Source: Archangium_A sp035910535 (lineage in GTDB: Bacteria > Myxococcota > Myxococcia > Myxococcales > Myxococcaceae). Taken from it: 64,000 bases of DNA. A program made the translations under genes and the position numbers. The notes under the pieces are model-generated. The model searched no databases. It saw only the letters and a list, made by a program, of their open reading frames with translations, and was not told the DNA's origin. The DNA is taken from assembly GCA_035910535.1 (NCBI GenBank), contig JAMHXF010000063.1, forward strand, positions 1-64,000, in the 5' to 3' direction. Positions 24,362 through 32,655 of this stretch are shown one piece after another; within the stretch, counting starts at the first letter, position 1; every line of letters begins with the position of its first letter.

Positions 24362-25366
24362 GTGAATCGGCTCCGACCGCTCGCTCTGGGAGAACTGCTC
24401 GACCGCTCGGTCACCTTCTGGCGTGGGAACTGGAAGCCGCTGTTCCGCCTGACCATCGGCTTTCAGCTCGTGCAGCTCATCGCCATGAAGCTGATGCAGG
24501 TCGGCATCAAGCGCTTCTTCCCATTGGTGAACAGCACCGAGGTGATGTCGCTCGCGCGCAGCGCGCCGGAGCAGATCCTCCCGCAGGCGGCGGGGGCGAT
24601 GGCGCTGATGATCGCCGTCACGCTGGTGTTGCTGCTCGTCTCGGAGATCGCCGGCGTCGCGACTTCACACTTCGGCTGGCCGCGCCTCATCGGCACCGGT
24701 GCGCCGAGCGCAGGAGACGCCTTTCGCCACGCGGCAGCGAGGCTCGGCCCGACCATCGGGGCGTTCGCGTTGAGCATCGGCTGGTCGCTCGTCGTCATGG
24801 TGCTCATGCTGTTGCCCGCCTTCGCGCTCGCCGGCGCGGCGATCTGGTTCACGTCGGCAGACGCCGCGGCACCGGCGGCGCTCTTCGCCGTGCTCGCCGC
24901 GCTCGCGCTCCTGGCAGGCGTCGTGGTGCTGGTGCTGTGGTTCATCATTCGCTTCGTATTGCTGGGTCAGATTCTCGCGATTGAAGACGTGGGGGCGTGG
25001 ACCGCGTTTCGGCGCGCCGACACGATGTCGTCGGGGCGCGTCGTCACCGGCGTCATGGGGCTCGTGAAGCTGCGGCTCACGGTGTTGATCACCGTCATGG
25101 GCGGCGTGCTGCTGCTCATGAGCACCGTCGCCAGCGTGCCGTCGCTCATCGCGGCGGGGGCCTACGGCGCGTCGTTCGGCCCCGGCCGCGGCATCGACGA
25201 CGTGGTGCCTGCGCTGTTGTTGATTCCACTGGAGATCATCCAGACCGCGCTCGCGTCGATCGTCGCGCCGCTCTACGTGATCTTTCAGCTCTACTTCTAC
25301 GCAGACATGCGCGTGCGCCGTGAAGGCCTCGACCTCGAGCTTGAGTTGGGAGCGACGACGAAATGA
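24362..25366 (+). CDS. Multi-pass membrane protein of unknown function
   Basis: The protein has 334 residues and about six hydrophobic segments (MALMIAVTLVLLLVSEIAG, IGWSLVVMVLMLLPAFALAG, LAALALLAGVVVLVLWFII, ITVMGGVLLLMSTVASVPS and others). It begins MNRLRPLALGELLDRSVTFW, a start typical of a family resembling glycerophosphodiester phosphodiesterase membrane domains. A TTG at 24353 is an alternative start; GGAG lies between the two. Its stop overlaps the DUF4129 gene (ATGA), forming a three-gene operon with DUF4129 and DUF4350. Such genes often sit with MoxR and DUF58 genes in envelope-stress or exopolysaccharide settings, but none is adjacent here. Confidence 0.75.
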   Translation: MNRLRPLALGELLDRSVTFWRGNWKPLFRLTIGFQLVQLIAMKLMQVGIKRFFPLVNSTEVMSLARSAPEQILPQAAGAMALMIAVTLVLLLVSEIAGVATSHFGWPRLIGTGAPSAGDAFRHAAARLGPTIGAFALSIGWSLVVMVLMLLPAFALAGAAIWFTSADAAAPAALFAVLAALALLAGVVVLVLWFIIRFVLLGQILAIEDVGAWTAFRRADTMSSGRVVTGVMGLVKLRLTVLITVMGGVLLLMSTVASVPSLIAAGAYGASFGPGRGIDDVVPALLLIPLEIIQTALASIVAPLYVIFQLYFYADMRVRREGLDLELELGATTK

Positions 25367-26025
25367 CGGCGTTGTGGCTCGCGTTGATGTTGGCGGCGCC
25401 GGGCGAGCGCGCGTACCCCGACACGCAGCCGACGGTGCTCCGCGAGACGGCAGAGCTCGCGAGCATCTACGAGCGGCCGGGGTTCGAGCGCGCGCGTGAA
25501 AGAAACTCCGGCGCGCTGCAGGCGCTGTTCGCGCAAGCGCGCGCGTGGTTCATGGCGTTGTTCGAGACGACCGGCGCCGAGACGTACTCGAACGTGACGC
25601 GCGTGCTGGTGCTCGCCGCGGCGCTCGCCGTCGGGCTCTTCGCCGCGCTTCGACTCCGCGCGCGGAAGGCGCGCCTCGCCGCCAGCGCACCGGGCCCACT
25701 CAGCGCGCCGCTCGAGCTCGATGACCCCGCCGTTCACCGCGCACGAGCGGAGGCTCTGCTCGCGTCAAACCCGCGGGAGGCGATTCGTGAGGCGCTCCTT
25801 TCACTGCTCGCGGCGCTCGAGCGGCGTCACTTCGCCCGGCCCGATCGCACGCGCACCAATCGGGAGTTGCACGAAGCGCTCCCTCGCAACGGCGCGCCCC
25901 CCGAATTGGTCGCGGCCATCGCGCCGCTCTTCTCGTGGTTCGATCGCGCGTTCTATTCGCTGGGTGACGTCACGCCCGCCGACGCGCGGCGCTTCCTCGA
26001 TGACGTCAACAAGGTCACCGCGTGA
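25363..26025 (+). CDS. DUF4129-domain membrane protein
   Basis: The product has 220 residues: an N-terminal hydrophobic start (MTALWLALMLAAPG), a periplasmic stretch, one membrane segment near residue 80 (VLVLAAALAVGLFAALRL), and a C-terminal cytoplasmic DUF4129 domain recognised by FARPDRTRTNRELHEAL and FSWFDRAFYSLGDVTPAD. DUF4129 proteins typically have a helical tail domain that follows one or more membrane passes. Overlaps of 4 nt on both sides couple it to the neighbours. Its function is not established. Confidence 0.8.
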   Translation: MTALWLALMLAAPGERAYPDTQPTVLRETAELASIYERPGFERARERNSGALQALFAQARAWFMALFETTGAETYSNVTRVLVLAAALAVGLFAALRLRARKARLAASAPGPLSAPLELDDPAVHRARAEALLASNPREAIREALLSLLAALERRHFARPDRTRTNRELHEALPRNGAPPELVAAIAPLFSWFDRAFYSLGDVTPADARRFLDDVNKVTA

Positions 26026-27110
26026 AGCCCTGGCTGGCGCTCGGCGCGTTGGTGCTGCTCGCGCTCATCGTGAGCTTCGCAGCACAGCAGCCAGGCTCTG
26101 ACTCACCGACCCCCAGCACGACGAACCGCGGCCCACGTGGCCTCGCGGTGCTCTTCACGTGGCTCCGGGAGAGCGGCGCACAGGTCTCGGCCCATGACGC
26201 CGCGTTGAACGAGCTGCCAAAAGAAACGCGGACGCTGGTGCTCGCCGCGCCAGCAGGCAGCGAGCTCACGCAGCCCGACGTCGACGCCGTGCGCGCGTTC
26301 GTCGAGGCCGGCGGCACGCTCGTGTACCTCGTGCCCCGCGCCGCGCCACAGCCGCTGCTCAATCACTGGCTGGGCGTGCACCCCGGCCCGCTCGCGCCGA
26401 TGAACGACGAACCGGGCGTGATCGACGTCGGTGGCGTGACGGTCAAGGTGCTGCGCGAAGGCGGCGCGGTGACCGGTGTCCGGGCGCTGCGGCTCTCGGC
26501 GGAGCGCATGTTGAGCGTCACCGACCCGGCCGCGCTGGAGGTCGCAGAGCACGGCGCGATGTGGTGGCAACCGCGCGGGCGCGGCGACGTGTGGCTCGCG
26601 GCCGGTGCAGATCTCGCAGAGAACGCGCGCCTCGAGCTGGCCGACAACGCGCGGTTCTGGAGCCAACTGCCGCAGCCGCTCGTCTTCGGAGAACAGCACC
26701 ATCACGCCACCGTGCTCGTGCCGGCGAACCTGCTGGCGACGGCGTTGCAGTTGCTCTTTCTCGCGGCGCTCTTCGTGTGGGCGCGCGGCGTTCGTCTCGG
26801 AGCGCCAAGAGCTCCACTCCCGCCGGCCGGTGGCGCCACCATCGATTACGTGCGCGCGATGGCGTCGCTCATGCGCAACGCGGGCGTCGAAAAGGAGCTC
26901 GTCGAGTCGCTCAAGCACCAGCTGAGAAAGACGCTCCACGAGCGCTTCGGAGTGCCCGCTTCATGGCCGTGGAAAGAGGCCGCCGCAGAGACCGCGCGGC
27001 GGCTCTCGCTGCCGGAGCAGGAGGTCTTCACGCTGCTCGACGAGACCGACTTCGTGACGCTCTCGCGCCGCATCGCCACCATCGAGCGCGCGTCAACGGC
27101 GCTTCGGTGA
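26022..27110 (+). CDS. DUF4350-domain membrane protein
   Basis: This 362-residue protein begins with one membrane segment (LALGALVLLALIVSFAAQ). The DUF4350 region follows with NRGPRGLAVLFTWLRESG, TLVLAAPAGSELTQPDVDAV and AFVEAGGTLVYLVP, a flavodoxin- or ThuA-like fold. A second membrane segment lies near residue 245 (LLATALQLLFLAALFVWARG), and a charged helical tail completes the protein. The GTG start overlaps the upstream stop (GTGA). DUF4350 with DUF4129 and a membrane protein is a recurrent operon, often beside a MoxR ATPase; here the ATPase partner is absent from the operon. Confidence 0.8.
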   Translation: MKPWLALGALVLLALIVSFAAQQPGSDSPTPSTTNRGPRGLAVLFTWLRESGAQVSAHDAALNELPKETRTLVLAAPAGSELTQPDVDAVRAFVEAGGTLVYLVPRAAPQPLLNHWLGVHPGPLAPMNDEPGVIDVGGVTVKVLREGGAVTGVRALRLSAERMLSVTDPAALEVAEHGAMWWQPRGRGDVWLAAGADLAENARLELADNARFWSQLPQPLVFGEQHHHATVLVPANLLATALQLLFLAALFVWARGVRLGAPRAPLPPAGGATIDYVRAMASLMRNAGVEKELVESLKHQLRKTLHERFGVPASWPWKEAAAETARRLSLPEQEVFTLLDETDFVTLSRRIATIERASTALR

Positions 27111-27269
27111 CGGCTCACGCCCCATGCGCAACCAGCGGCCTGAAAACTCCGTCTCAAGCAGCGCTTCTTGTTGAACACGTTCGACTGGCTGTGCGCACAG
27201 CAACGCAACCGGGCATCGCATTTTCTCGCGGAGGGCTGGCGATTCGAACCTTGATGGCCAGGTTCACGT

Positions 27270-28064
27270 TCAGCGATCTTCGTCGCGCGACGCTCTTCTG
27301 TTTGCGCGTTCTTCTGCACGCAGCTCTTCCAGCGCGCCGATTTCGACCTTCACGTCAGACACGTTGAGCGCGGTGAGCTCCTGCTCCGCCGTGGGCGCAC
27401 CGAGCGGCCCACCGGTGGCGCCCGACAGCTTCCGCATTGACCAGAAGAGGAGCGCCACCCCGGCGAGGCCCGCGAACACCGCCAGCACTGGCGCTGGGGT
27501 CTTCGGCGCCACGCCCGGTGTGATGATCAGCAACGCCGGCGTGGCGAGGCTGCCCCACGACTTCTGCAACGCGTCAGTCGTCGGCTTCTCGGCGCGGCCC
27601 TGCAACAAGCCGGGCTTCACCACGCGCATGAGCTGCACCGGGTCGGCCCACATCTGCTCGCGCTTGAGCTGTGGCGCGCGATCGAGCGCGTTGAGCCAGT
27701 TCATGAGATCGACCGAGTCGAGACGGAACGCCGCCCGCACCAGCGAGGAGCGATTGCGCTCGTCGCGCACCGGCGCCCAGGCCGCGACCCACGTCGGCGG
27801 CGTGTCGTAGATGCGCGTCGAGAGCCCTTCGAGCCGACCCATGAGCGGCTCGAGGTCACCCTGCTCGCTCTCGAGCACCAGCTGATGCGTGTCGAGCGTG
27901 CAGTTGCGCAGCTCCAACCAGCGCGGGCCCGGGCGGTTGAGCCAGTCTTCGCAGTACCCGTGCAGCGGCGCGTCGGGCTTGAAGAGGTACGTCGAGAGCA
28001 CCCCGTACACGCAGAAGCCGATCAAGCCGAGTGCGACAAGAGACGTGATCACGAGCCGTGGCAC
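27270..28064 (-). CDS. Membrane-anchored protein of unknown function
   Basis: The product has 264 residues from the GTG at 28064 (the frame is open to 28748, but that part is antisense to ccmA). It has an N-terminal membrane segment (VITSLVALGLIGFCVYGVL), a 150-residue periplasmic-looking domain with two cysteines (HGYCEDWL and ELRNCTLD), and a second membrane segment near residue 215 (APVLAVFAGLAGVALLFWS), then a charged cytoplasmic tail. I recognise no family. It is divergent from ccmA across a 63-bp gap and could share a promoter with it. A role in cytochrome maturation is only suggested by position. Confidence 0.65.
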   Translation of the reverse strand: MPRLVITSLVALGLIGFCVYGVLSTYLFKPDAPLHGYCEDWLNRPGPRWLELRNCTLDTHQLVLESEQGDLEPLMGRLEGLSTRIYDTPPTWVAAWAPVRDERNRSSLVRAAFRLDSVDLMNWLNALDRAPQLKREQMWADPVQLMRVVKPGLLQGRAEKPTTDALQKSWGSLATPALLIITPGVAPKTPAPVLAVFAGLAGVALLFWSMRKLSGATGGPLGAPTAEQELTALNVSDVKVEIGALEELRAEERANRRASRDEDR

Positions 28065-28127
28065 GGCGCGCAGCCTACCGCACGAGCCTCGACTGGCGAC
28101 GGTGGTGCGAATAGAGGGCACCTTGAG

Positions 28128-28778
28128 GTGAGCTCCCCTGCCGCGCTGGAAATCGACGACGTCAGCAAGCGTTTCGGCACGCGGTGGGCCGTAGCGCGGC
28201 TGACCTACACGCTGCCGGCGGGTCGCTCGCTCTTGCTCACGGGGCACAACGGCTCGGGCAAGACCACGCTGCTGCGAATGATCGCCACGGCGACGTTCCC
28301 CACGGCGGGCAAGATCAGCGTGTTCGGCCGCGAGACGAAGGCGCACCGCAGCGCGCTCCGGCACGAGGTCGCGCTCATTTCGCACGCCTCCCACCTGTAC
28401 GAAGACCTGAGCGCCGCGGCGAACCTCACGTTGCTCGCCGAGTTTCTGGGCATCGACGACGCGAAGCAGACGGCGCGCGCGCTGCTCGAGCGCGTGGGGC
28501 TCACGGCGCGCGCCACCAGCCCGGTGCGGCAGTTCAGCGCGGGCATGCGCAAGCGCCTGTCGATCGCCCGGCTGTTGATGAAGGCGCCGAAGCTGGCGCT
28601 CTTCGACGAGCCCTTCGGTGAGCTCGACCCGGCGGGCATCGAGCAGATGGAGGCCCTGCTTCGCGAGCTGCAAGCCGGCGGCACCACCATCGTGCTGGCC
28701 ACGCACCTCGTCGAGCAGGGGCTCTCGCTCACGCAGGAGCGGCTGCACCTCGTCGACGGTCGGCTGGTGACGCCATGA
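28128..28778 (+). CDS. ccmA: Heme exporter ATPase CcmA
   Basis: The 216-residue ATPase carries Walker A GHNGSGKTT, a Q-loop-like region, the signature FSAGMRKRLSIARLLM (an ABC signature reading SAGM), and Walker B LALFDEPFGELDP, with a switch His in LATHL. The GTG at 28128 has AGAGGG nine bases upstream. It overlaps the ccmB start by 4 nt. CcmA and CcmB form the ATP-driven part of the complex that releases heme-loaded CcmE in the system I cytochrome c maturation pathway. It is the first gene of the ccmABCDE operon. Confidence 0.9.
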   Translation: MSSPAALEIDDVSKRFGTRWAVARLTYTLPAGRSLLLTGHNGSGKTTLLRMIATATFPTAGKISVFGRETKAHRSALRHEVALISHASHLYEDLSAAANLTLLAEFLGIDDAKQTARALLERVGLTARATSPVRQFSAGMRKRLSIARLLMKAPKLALFDEPFGELDPAGIEQMEALLRELQAGGTTIVLATHLVEQGLSLTQERLHLVDGRLVTP

Positions 28779-29464
28779 AGCGCCTCTCGTTGGCGCGCGC
28801 GGCGTGGTTGGTGCTGCAAAAAGACTGGCAGATCGAATGGCGCACGCGGGCGCGCATGACGGCGCTCATCTTCTTCTCGCTCTCGACGCTCTTGCTCTTC
28901 TCGTTCGCCATGGGGCCCGACATCAACGCGCTGCGTGCGCACGCGCCCGGCTACCTGTGGCTGGCGCTGCTGTTCGCGAGCACGTTGTCGCTGGGAGAAT
29001 CATTCCGCGTGGAGGCCGAGAATCAGGCGCTCACGGGCCTCGTGCTGGCGCCCGTCGACCCGCGCGCGATCTTCCTGGGCAAGGTGTTCGGCAACGCGTC
29101 GTTGTTGTTCGGGCTCTCGCTGGTGCTGCTGCCGGTGACGGTGGCGCTCTACGACGTCGACCTGTCGCGGGCGCCGCTGCAGTTGTTGGTGGTGCTCTTT
29201 CTGGGGAGCCTCGGCATCAGCGCGCCGGGCATCGTGTACTCGGCGATCTCAGCCAACGCGCGCGCCCGCGACGTGATGCTGCCGTTGCTGCTGTTTCCCA
29301 TTCTGGTGCCGCTGTTGCTCGCGGCCGTGAGCGCCACCCGATTCACGTTGATGCCTGACGCGCAAGAGCAACTGCCCTCATGGCTCAAGTTGCTCACCGC
29401 TTTCGATCTCATCTATTTGTCCGTCGGGTTTCTCGTATTCCCGAAGGTCGTCGAGGAAGACTGA
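28775..29464 (+). CDS. ccmB: Heme exporter membrane subunit CcmB
   Basis: The protein has 229 residues and about six membrane segments. The characteristic CcmB features are the N-terminal KDWQIEWRTRARM and the later FRVEAENQALTGLVLAPV, DPRAIFLGKVFGN. It partners with CcmA in the membrane. The start codon overlaps the ccmA stop (ATGA), and the next gene follows after a 4-bp gap. Confidence 0.9.
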   Translation: MKRLSLARAAWLVLQKDWQIEWRTRARMTALIFFSLSTLLLFSFAMGPDINALRAHAPGYLWLALLFASTLSLGESFRVEAENQALTGLVLAPVDPRAIFLGKVFGNASLLFGLSLVLLPVTVALYDVDLSRAPLQLLVVLFLGSLGISAPGIVYSAISANARARDVMLPLLLFPILVPLLLAAVSATRFTLMPDAQEQLPSWLKLLTAFDLIYLSVGFLVFPKVVEED

Positions 29465-29468
29465 ACAC

Positions 29469-30227
29469 ATGCCGTCCTGGGCTCCGTTGGTCATGTTGGC
29501 CGTGGTGGTGGCGATGATCGTCACGCACGTCGCTGTGCCCGCCGTTCGCGGGTGGATGTGGAAGGTCTCTGCCGGCCTGGGCGTGGTGATGCTCGTCGCG
29601 CTGCTCTACTTCGGGCTCTTCTGGGCTCCGCCAGAGGCGTTCATGAGCGACGTGGGGCGAATTCTGTACGTGCACGTCCCCCACGTGTGGATGTGCCTGC
29701 TGGCCTTCACGTTGAACGTGGGCTGCGCCGTCGCGTACCTGATGAAGAAGTCGTGGCGCACCGACGCCATCGCTGAAGCGTCGGCTGAAGTGGGCGTCTA
29801 CTTCGGGGCCTGCGGCGTGCTGATGGGCAGCATCTGGGCGAGGCCGACCTGGGGCGTCTGGTGGGACTGGGACCCGCGCCTCATTTCGACCACCGTGATG
29901 CTGCTGGCGTACGTCGGCTACCTCGCGCTGCGCTCGTTCACCGACGACCCGGAGCGCCGCGCCACGTGGAGCGCGGCCTCGGCCATCTTGAGCTACGTGT
30001 CGCTGCCCATCGTCTGGTTCTCGGTGCGCTGGTGGAACTCGCTGCACCAGGTGCAGAGCTCGCCGTCGACGGTCGACAAGCCGATGACGGCGGTGCTTCG
30101 TTGGGGCGCGACGACGTTCCTGTGCTTCCTCTTCGTCTTCATCGTGAAGCGCTACGAGCTGGCGCGCGCGCGACAGAGTGGCGCGCTGGAGCTGCCGCCG
30201 GTACAGGCTCCTCAGGTGACGGCATGA
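29469..30227 (+). CDS. ccmC: Heme handling protein CcmC
   Basis: The 252-residue protein has six membrane segments and the tryptophan-rich signature GVWWDWDPRLIS, flanked by the conserved heme-ligating histidine regions YVHVPHVW (His69, His72) and RWWNSLHQVQSS. CcmC uses the WWD domain to hold heme on the periplasmic face and to load it covalently onto CcmE. The C-terminal tail is longer and basic/proline-containing (VQAPQVTA). Its stop overlaps the start of the small CcmD-like gene. Confidence 0.92.
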   Translation: MPSWAPLVMLAVVVAMIVTHVAVPAVRGWMWKVSAGLGVVMLVALLYFGLFWAPPEAFMSDVGRILYVHVPHVWMCLLAFTLNVGCAVAYLMKKSWRTDAIAEASAEVGVYFGACGVLMGSIWARPTWGVWWDWDPRLISTTVMLLAYVGYLALRSFTDDPERRATWSAASAILSYVSLPIVWFSVRWWNSLHQVQSSPSTVDKPMTAVLRWGATTFLCFLFVFIVKRYELARARQSGALELPPVQAPQVTA

Positions 30228-30475
30228 AGTGGTTTGCAGCTGTTCTGATTCTCTCAACGGCGTCGCTGGCCGACATCGTCGTGCCCGAGCCGACGCCTGC
30301 GCCCGACGTGCAGCCGCCGCCCGAAATGAAGCACCCGGAGGGCATCGAGAAGGTGCCGATGGGTGTCATTCAAGGTGGCTGGGGTTACGTGTACGCCTCG
30401 TATGGCGTCGGCATCGCCGGCCTTCTCATGTACGCAGCGAGCCTGTTCTTGCGACGCCCGGAGGCCAAGTCATGA
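30224..30475 (+). CDS. Small CcmD-like membrane protein
   Basis: The 83-residue product lies where ccmD is expected, between ccmC and ccmE, with ATGA overlaps on both sides. It has one membrane segment (YVYASYGVGIAGLLMYAASLF) followed by a short basic tail, as in CcmD. It also has an N-terminal hydrophobic stretch that looks like a signal peptide (MKWFAAVLILSTASLADI) and a proline-rich region between the two, which classical CcmD (about 50-70 residues) lacks. CcmD keeps CcmE in contact with the CcmABC complex. The call is by position and topology. Confidence 0.7.
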   Translation: MKWFAAVLILSTASLADIVVPEPTPAPDVQPPPEMKHPEGIEKVPMGVIQGGWGYVYASYGVGIAGLLMYAASLFLRRPEAKS

Positions 30476-30939
30476 CGTCAGAAGTGAAGAACCGGTTGAT
30501 CGCCGTCGGCGCCATCGCCGTCGCGTTGGGTGCGCTGTCGTGGATCGCGTTCGGGAGCATCGGCGAGAACCTCGTCTATTACTGGAAGCCGTCGGAGATG
30601 ATCGCCCAGGGCGACAAGGCGTACGGCGCGACGGTGCGGCTGGGCGGCGTCGTGGTGCCGGGCACCATCGACCTGACGAGCGACGCGCCGAACATTCGCT
30701 TCAAGGTGGCCGACTCGCACGACCCGCTGGCCGTGAAGGTCGACGTGCGCTGCACCGAGACGCCGCCGCAGATGTTTCGTGAAGGCATCGGCGTGGTGGT
30801 CGAAGGCGCCTACTCGAAAGACCTCGTCTTCCGCTCGAACCGGTTGATGGTGAACCACAGCAACGAGTACCGCGCGCCCACCGACGGCGGCACCATGAGC
30901 GACGAGCAGTGGAAAGAGTCGCTGAGCCAGTCGAACTGA
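30472..30939 (+). CDS. ccmE: Heme chaperone CcmE
   Basis: The 155-residue protein has an N-terminal membrane anchor (AVGAIAVALGALSWIAFG) and an OB-fold periplasmic domain with VRLGGVVVPGTI and REGIGVVVEGAY. The heme-binding motif is HSNEY (His129 and Tyr133), matching the family's H-x-x-x-Y. His129 forms the covalent bond to heme before transfer to CcmF/CcmH. The C-terminus is short. The ATG overlaps the upstream stop. It ends the first ccm block; ccmF is about 7 kb away. Confidence 0.93.
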   Translation: MTSEVKNRLIAVGAIAVALGALSWIAFGSIGENLVYYWKPSEMIAQGDKAYGATVRLGGVVVPGTIDLTSDAPNIRFKVADSHDPLAVKVDVRCTETPPQMFREGIGVVVEGAYSKDLVFRSNRLMVNHSNEYRAPTDGGTMSDEQWKESLSQSN

Positions 30940-30951
30940 GCGGTCGCGACC

Positions 30952-31130
30952 CACTCCATCGCCGTGCGATTGAAAGGCACGGCGCCGTTGAGCAGCCACA
31001 TGCGGCCCCGGCGACCCGGCTGCTCGCCTCTGCGGAGATGACGACGCCGTCGACCTCGAGCGGCGCGTGTCGTCGTGCGTCACCTCGTCAGCGGTGATCT
31101 GCTTCTTCGAGTACGTCAGTGATGGCACGC
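30952..31130 (-). pseudogene. Possible decayed coding remnant in the ccmE-flippase gap
   Basis: The 258-bp gap between ccmE and the flippase gene contains short minus-strand stretches that read like protein with neighbour-like G/C third positions, but in different frames: TYSKKQITADEVTHDD, then PLEVDGVVISAEAS, then MWLLNGAVPFNRTAMEW. Frame changes between them suggest a degraded gene. No parent family is recognised. Chance reading in GC-rich DNA is a real alternative. Confidence 0.25.
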
Positions 31131-31197
31131 AAGGTCACCTGGCGACGAGGAAGAGCACCTTTGGTCGCAGCGCGCCCTTGAGCTAGGAGCCCCCCGC

Positions 31198-32655
31198 GTG
31201 GGCGTGCGCGAAACAGAGGTGGCGGTGCAACGGGAGAGCGCGCCACGGACGCTCGCTCTCGCGACGGCGATCGGCATTCTGGTTTCGGGAGGGTTGCTGT
31301 ACCTCGCCGCCCGTCGCGTCGATGTGGAGCAGCTCCGCGCTGCACTTTCGACGGCTCGCTGGTGGCCCTGGGTACCGCTCGCCGTCACCAGCTACCTCTG
31401 CGGTCATCTGGTGCGTGGCTACCGATGTGCTGCGCTGCTGCGTGGGCAGGCGACGCTGGGCACGCTCTCGGCGACCGACATCGTCATCGCCGGCTACGCG
31501 TCGAACAACGTGCTGCCAGCGCGCCTTGGCGAGTTCGTTCGCGTCGGCATTCTCTCGGCCCGCACCGGTTTGCCGGTGTGGCAGTCGCTTTCAGTCACCG
31601 CGCTCGAACGTGTCGTCGACGGCATCGCCATTCTCGCGTTGCTGATGGTGGCCAGCATCAACACCGTCGCCTCGCCATGGCTCACCGCGCTCACGCGCGT
31701 CGCCGGTCTCGTGCTCGGCACGGCGGGCATCGGTCTGCTCGCTGCGGTGGCGTGGCCCACGTTGCCCGTCAGCATCGCCTCGCGCATCGGCGCGCGGCTG
31801 GGCGCGGCTGCCCATGACAAGCTGGTGCGCACCGCCGGGCAACTCGCCGCAGGCGTGAAGAACCTGCGCAACTCTCAAGTCGCGCTCCGCTTCGTGTTGG
31901 CGAGCCTCCTGGTGTGGACACTCGAGGCAGGCATGTTCGTCGCGCTGTTGCCGGCGTTCGGTCTCGAGCCTGATTTCTGGCGCGGCACGCTGGTGATGGG
32001 GGTGACCAACCTGGGGCTCCTCGCGCCATCGACGCCAGGCTTCGTCGGCACCTTCCACGCGTTCTGTGCTGAAGCACTCGCCACGCAGGGCGTCGACCCG
32101 TCCGTAGCCATGAGCTTCGCCGTCGTCGCGCACTTGAGCTTCTTTGTGCCGGTGACGCTCTGGGGCGCCGTGGTGCTGCTCGCGTCAGGCGTGAAGCTGG
32201 GCGCGACCGTCGGTGCCGTGCGCGCAGCGCGCAACGCGAACCACGTGCGCACCGTCAACGGCGTCACGCTGCACGTCATCTCGTCAGAAACCGCGCACCG
32301 CACCGCGGTCGTGCCCAGCCCATTCTTGAAGAGCGTGGTGGAGGCGCTCGTGGCACGGAGCGATCGCGATGACGACATCGATCGCCGCGCGCTGATTTCT
32401 GCGGCGCAGTTCTCGGCGGAACAACTCGCCGCGCTCTCGGTGCTGCTGCAGACCGCGTTCGCCATCGGCATGGGCATGTTCCGGAGCTGGGTCGTGCTGC
32501 GGTACCTGACGCGCTTCGAAAAACTGCCGCTCGCCAGGCGTCGCCTCGCCGCCGAGTCGTGGGCGTTCGGGCCGATCACGCTCTTCCGCATGCTCTTCAA
32601 GCCCATTCGCGGGGTGTGCGTGCTGGCCTACTACGAGCGACGAGGTGCACCGTGA
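31198..32655 (+). CDS. LPG-synthase-TM-like flippase with C-terminal GMC-helper-like region
   Basis: The 485-residue protein begins at a GTG with AGGAG 8 bases upstream (31185-31189). Residues about 20-340 have eight or so membrane segments with family-typical RLGEFVRVGILS, LERVVDGIAILAL and APSTPGFVGTFHAF of the lysylphosphatidylglycerol-synthase transmembrane/UPF0104 group, which move lipids across the membrane. The C-terminal 140 residues are different: LISAAQFSAEQLAALSVLL, followed by RYLTRFEKLPLARRRL and FRMLFKPIRGVCVLAYY. That order resembles the N-terminal helper segment of long-chain-alcohol-oxidase-type GMC oxidases. The GMC gene begins directly after, by GTGA overlap, and lacks that segment. 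Confidence 0.75.
   Translation: MGVRETEVAVQRESAPRTLALATAIGILVSGGLLYLAARRVDVEQLRAALSTARWWPWVPLAVTSYLCGHLVRGYRCAALLRGQATLGTLSATDIVIAGYASNNVLPARLGEFVRVGILSARTGLPVWQSLSVTALERVVDGIAILALLMVASINTVASPWLTALTRVAGLVLGTAGIGLLAAVAWPTLPVSIASRIGARLGAAAHDKLVRTAGQLAAGVKNLRNSQVALRFVLASLLVWTLEAGMFVALLPAFGLEPDFWRGTLVMGVTNLGLLAPSTPGFVGTFHAFCAEALATQGVDPSVAMSFAVVAHLSFFVPVTLWGAVVLLASGVKLGATVGAVRAARNANHVRTVNGVTLHVISSETAHRTAVVPSPFLKSVVEALVARSDRDDDIDRRALISAAQFSAEQLAALSVLLQTAFAIGMGMFRSWVVLRYLTRFEKLPLARRRLAAESWAFGPITLFRMLFKPIRGVCVLAYYERRGAP

Noticed and set aside
27885..28127. Extended start of ccmA
   Set aside because: The added residues are antisense to the membrane-anchored gene at 27270; GTG 28128 has a Shine-Dalgarno.
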